Source of the DNA: Salticus scenicus
Lineage: Eukaryota; Arthropoda; Arachnida; Araneae; Salticidae
Length of the DNA: 64,000 nt
Direction: 5' to 3'
Assembly: GCA_963930645.1 (NCBI GenBank)
Contig: OZ005651.1
Span: 330,293,527-330,357,526 of the forward strand
Positions 60,143-64,000 of this stretch are shown in pieces. Made by a program: the position numbers and the translations under genes. Below the pieces are notes generated by a model. It was not told the origin of the DNA and did not search any database. It worked only from the letters and a program-made list of their open reading frames with translations. The first letter of the stretch is position 1, and each line of letters opens with the position of its first letter.

Positions 60143-62042
60143 CTGCAAAAATAAATAAATAAAATTAAATAAAATTGAAACATAATTTTAAAATTGAAAA
60201 ATAAAGAGTAAATAAATAATAAAATAAATAAATAAATATAAAATAAAAAAATGAATAAATAAAAAGAGGGACGACAATAATTTAAAATTCTTTAAATGGT
60301 AGACTAATAAGCAATGAATTCAGTTCTTGCATTTAAACGATGATTTCGATTGTTGCACCATAACAACGACAATTCGTAATGTGGGTTTTAATCTTTATTC
60401 CAAAAGTCCTACAAGAAAGGTGTTTGAAATAATTAAACTCTCTTATCCCACTAGCTATTTATAATAGACGCATATTATTTTGTAGGAATGTCCATACATT
60501 TTTTAATTGTAGGGACCTCGAGCAGGTCTCCCTTTTAGGATAGTGCCACCTGGACATAATACGTTCTTCTTACTTTTTTCGTGAGATTGCGGCTTGCACT
60601 GTATTTTTACCCAGAAAAATAATTTATAGCATTGAATCTCTCCTTTATGCATCATATTTTGTAAACAGTCAATATAATTTCTATTGAATACATAACATTC
60701 TTTATTTGTAATTTCACTTAATTTGTAGAATTGTTCTTTGCAAAGAATTCCATTTAGCACAAAAATACTTCCCCATTTTTTTTTTTCTTGACATGAAAAA
60801 AAAAAGTTCTATAAAATGAGGTAAGTTTGATATGACAAAGCTAACCTAAAAAACTTTGCAACATTTGGAATAGAACATTTTTTAAAATGTGTCGGATATT
60901 CTATAATAAGTTTTGACTTTTTTTTTTAGTGAGGAAAGTCGCTGGCATTTATAATGATATGTAAGCTAATTTACTTAAAACTGACATATCATGCAATAGA
61001 AATCTGTTCGCATGTATGCCCGTTTATCGTGAAAGAAAAATATAAGAGGATATGTCAATTGCGGAAAAATAAGAAGTCATATTATATAAGCGGAAGACAT
61101 TAAGTTAACAGTTATACAAGAAATTTTGCATTATTATTGTAAAATTATGTAATGTGGATACGTCCAGAAGAAATACAACATAACAATAGGTCTCAAATCT
61201 GCTAAATAAAGTAAAGCAGTACTCGCCATGGTGTTGAGAGATTCAATACGGCTCCTGCTGTAGTCATGGTACTCGTTTCAGTTATCTTGAGTAGATAACA
61301 GTTAACTTCATTTACCCTGTTAGCTGATATGTTGTACGCCAATTCCTCTTATACCATTCCTCCAAGCCGGGCTACCTTCTCACCAACTGCTGAACGTATT
61401 TGGATGCGCTTTTACATGAAATTTAGTATATAAATTTTCCTGCAGTTCTTCGTTGAAACTTTTAATGTTGTACTTATAAATATTTATGTGTGTTATTTAC
61501 TTTAAAAAATACTCCAAATAATAAATTCAGTGTTGTGTTGAATTGTTGTGCTAGATGATAGATATACTTAAATTGCGCAGTATTCCTATCATGATCTTGA
61601 AGCATATAGTTGTGACTTAAATAAAATTTTTTGTCTGGACACTAACGGTAAAGACAAACACTCAGAGAAAGTTTTGCTGAATCAATAAATATGTGGTGTG
61701 CAGACTGAAAATTTATATTATAACGTGTTCCAATAGAAACAATTTCTTTTAGATTAAGAAAGTAATTTTTCTTTCATCCCTAAGAAAGTTTTTTTGTATT
61801 TGCTTTTATACATAAAATATCTTGTTAATGTAAGCAAATACATGGAAATTTTCTTAAAATTTTCACAAATTATATTTTGTGTTCTTGTAACAAACGATTT
61901 CTGTACTTCTAATAAAAATTTGGTTCAAAACAATAAAATAACTTAAAAAATAAATTGCAGATTTAATCAAATCCGTCCTCTGCGTGTAAAAACGGGTGGT
62001 AAAATATAAGCTTATTTTAAATATTTGAAAAAACTCACTTAC
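60143..62042 (-). other. Intron between exons 18 and 17
   Basis: Standard 1,900-bp unit. The minus-strand frame at 60503-60760, starting MLNGILC, is one of the recurrent intronic open segments discussed in findings. Confidence 0.75.
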
Positions 62043-62237
62043 CTGGCAAACATACTGTACTATTAAACATGTTGTAACCGTTATCACAGACACATATACT
62101 TCCTTCGTTGTCGCAATGACTATTTTCAACTCCAGAAATACATTGATCGGAATCTGTGCATTGAGAACCCAATACGAATTCTGAAACATTGGTTGTGTCT
62201 TCTACTGTCATGACGCTAGATGTTCCTCCCGTACTGC
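62043..62237 (-). CDS. EB-module-like repeat exon 18
   Basis: Open exon of the MFNST subtype: STGGTSSV lead, DSDQC, and STVC with Val before the last Cys. Both sequons are kept. Confidence 0.82.
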
Positions 62238-62970
62238 CTGCAAAAATAAATAAATAAAATTAAATAAAATTGAAAAATAATTGAAAAAAAAAGAGTAAAT
62301 AAATAATAAAAAATGTAAATAAATATAAATAAATATAAATAAATATAAAATAAAAAAATGAATAAATAGCTTACGTTTTTTTTAAGTTTTTTTAAATAGC
62401 TTACGTTTCATATGTCATAAACTACTGAAAAATTGTTATAAACTATTGACCATTGTTAAAACCTTTTATTATATTTTTTACAGGTAGGGCATCTCTCCCA
62501 CGTGAGTGGGGCATCTCACCCGAAGCTTCGGGAAAGGTGGTCAAATATAGTATTGCGGCAATTTTACTTTTTTCTTTGGAAAATTTACAATACGGTACAA
62601 AAAAACTACATAGTATTAATAAACAATATATATTATGTATTTCCCACAAATTTTCGTTGTCATTGTTAATACCCAATTTATTTTATAGCTCCCTTTCCTT
62701 AAGTGGGGCATCTGTCCCGGAATTACCTTAAAATATTTTGTTAATGTAAGCAAATACATAGAAATTTTCTTAAAATTTTGCAAACATTTAACAAATTATA
62801 TTTTGTGTTCTCGTAACAAAACGATTTCAGTACTTCTAATAAAAATTTGGTTCAAAACAATAAAATAATTTAAAAAATAAAATTGTAGATTTAATCAAAT
62901 CCGTCCTCTGCGTGTAAAAATGGGTAGTAAAATATAAGCTTATTTTAAATATTTAAAAAAACTCACTTAC
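62238..62970 (-). other. Shortened intron between exons 19 and 18 with a foreign insert
   Basis: Only about 730 bp separate these exons, against about 1.9 kb elsewhere. Unit sequence stops at about 62368 and restarts at about 62730 (AAAATATTTTGTTAATG). The 360 bp between is foreign. It has GGGGCATCTC/GGGGCATCTG motifs near 62508 and 62705 and ends CCGGAATTACC, suggesting a small DNA element that came with, or caused, a deletion of about 1.5 kb. The plus-strand frame 62453-62731 has no recognisable product. Confidence 0.6.
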
Positions 62971-63165
62971 CTGGCAAACATACTGTACTATTAAACATGT
63001 TGTAACCGTTATCACAGACACATATACTTCCTTCGTTGTCGCAATGACTATTTTCAACTCCAGACACACATTGCTCGGAATCTGTGCATTGAGAACCCAA
63101 AACGAACTCTGAATGATTGGTTGTGTTTTCTACAGTCATGAAGCTAGGTGTTCCTTCCGTACTGC
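62971..63165 (-). CDS. EB-module-like repeat exon 19
   Basis: Open exon, the most upstream one visible in transcript direction and the most divergent: SFMTVENTTNHSEF, EQCVSG, MFNSTVC. NHS keeps the first sequon. The acceptor TTTTTGCAG at 63166 upward requires at least one more exon to the right of the window. Confidence 0.82.
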
Positions 63166-64000
63166 CTGCAAAAATAAATAAATTAAATTAAAAAAATTGG
63201 AAACTAATTGAAAAAAATTTAAAATAAAAAGGGTAAATAAATAATAAAAAATAAATAAAAAATATAAAAATGAATGAATAAAAAGAGGGACGACAATAAT
63301 TTAAAATTCTTTAAATGGTAGACTAATAAGCAATGTATTCAGTTCTTGCATTTAAACGATGATTTCGATTGTTGCACCATAAAAACGACAATTCATATCG
63401 TGTGTTTTATACTTTATTCGAAAAGTCCTTCAAGAAAGCTGTTTGAAATAATTAAATTCTCTTATCCCACTAGCTATTTACTATAGACGCATATTATTTT
63501 GTAGGTATGTCCATACATTTTTTAATTGCAGGGACTTCGAGCTGTTCTCCTATTCAGGGCCCGATTAAGCTTTGAAGCTTGGGGAAGCTCAGTATCATTT
63601 GGGGGCCCTCTTTCATTTCAGAAAATCTTGTTTTCCTGTTACATATTGTAAAATAAAATGCTATAGATCAAAAGTTAGTGTGTGTTTACGGTTTTTTTTT
63701 TCATTCATATATCTGGGTTGTTTCTACACACAACATTAAAATCGTATTACTTATTAATTAAGAACATTCAGATTTTTGAGGTTAAATAATAGATTTTTAC
63801 CGAAACAGTGATTATTTTGTCTTGCTTTAGGAGAATTTTCTCAGAAAAATTCAATCTCAGTATGAAAATATAAAATAGAAAATTCAAGACGCTGTTTTTA
63901 GTCATTTTGGGGCCCCATCTTAAATTTAAGAGGGGAAGCTTGCGCTTCCTCAGTCTTTTGGGTAATCAGGCTCTGCTCCTATTTAGGATAGTGTCACGTG
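63166..64000 (-). other. Start of the intron upstream of exon 19
   Basis: Unit sequence with the fourth hAT MITE; continues past the window edge. Confidence 0.75.
63555..63975. mobile_element. hAT MITE, copy 4
   Basis: CAGGGCCCGATTAAG left end, CAGAGCCTGATTACC inverted right end, CTCCTATT on both sides (63547-63554, 63976-63983), here a perfect 8-bp duplication. Confidence 0.75.

Larger units (their letters stand above)
272..64000 (-). repeat. Tandem array of ~2-kb units, each carrying one 195-bp coding exon
   Basis: Nineteen copies of the same unit follow each other in one orientation. On the plus strand a unit reads: donor side of the exon; the 195-bp exon; an A-rich AAATAAAT tract, which is a T-rich polypyrimidine tract on the coding strand; a block ending GCAGGTCTCCT..AGGATAGTG; a block containing TTTAGCATAAAAATACTTC; a T-run, an A-run and sometimes a TA microsatellite; GTGAGGAAAGTCGCTGGC; GTATGCCCGTTAATCG; AGCAGTACTAGCCATGG; GCGCTTTTACATG; then the next donor. 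Undisturbed periods are 1,985-2,196 bp; longer ones are explained by the insertions listed separately. Introns vary by many small indels while the exons have none. Positions 1-271 do not resemble the unit, so the left boundary is near 271; the right boundary is outside the window. Confidence 0.93.

Noticed and set aside
62453..62731. 92-residue plus-strand ORF with a hydrophobic centre
   Set aside because: It spans the foreign insert in a shortened intron, has no homologous copy in other units, and ends at the insert boundary.
272..64000. Regularly spaced repeats resembling a CRISPR or satellite array
   Set aside because: The unit is 2 kb with a conserved spliced exon and the spacing varies with transposon insertions. 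There are no short repeats with unique spacers and no cas genes; this is eukaryotic DNA.

Overview
The window is AT-rich eukaryotic genomic DNA, almost certainly from an arthropod. Spliceosomal splice sites, EB/EGF-type secreted modules and the mix of Ty3/Gypsy, non-LTR, hAT and Helentron-like elements all fit. A spider or other arachnid is a guess, not a demonstration.

The backbone is one structure: a tandem array of roughly 2-kb units from about position 272 to the right edge, on the minus strand. Each unit carries one 195-bp exon with an AG acceptor and a GTAAG donor. Nineteen such exons are visible, numbered here 1-19 by coordinate, so transcription runs from 19 to 1. All are exactly 195 bp, all enter and leave in phase 1, all stay open, and all keep six cysteines in the pattern C-x5-C-x8-C-x6-C-x-C-x11-C. 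Spliced together they would encode at least 19 x 65 residues of a cysteine-rich, probably secreted or membrane-anchored protein. Both ends of the gene lie outside what can be recognised here. The left edge of the array is at about 271. The array grew by nested duplication: a 2,196-bp block duplicated almost perfectly (exons 14/15), a 4.27-kb two-unit block (exons 7-8 and 9-10), and an older multi-unit block (exons 4-6 and 12-14/15).

The introns have collected mobile elements, each recognisable because the empty site survives in sister units. (1) 3923-7812 is a CACTG-ended DNA transposon, itself split by a 5'-truncated non-LTR retrotransposon with a 12-bp target duplication. (2) 8048-20810 is a complete, very young 12.8-kb Ty3/Gypsy element with 2.2-kb LTRs, gag, and pol in the -1 frame. 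(3) 37464-38409 is a Helentron/DINE-like element. (4) 42735-46234 is a 3.5-kb hAT-like element with a broken transposase. (5) 48274-49581 is a non-autonomous TIR element carrying a tRNA-like Pol III promoter. (6) Four copies of a 420-bp hAT MITE (the last near the right edge) and (7) four copies of a foldback MITE were multiplied along with the array. One unit lost its exon by deletion (around 7895-7926), and the unit between exons 18 and 19 is strongly shortened.

No rRNA, true tRNA, CRISPR array or prokaryotic feature was found. The most interesting items are the exon array itself and a compact -1 frameshift signal between gag and pol (two overlapping slippery heptamers, a 5-nt spacer, a stem and a possible pseudoknot).
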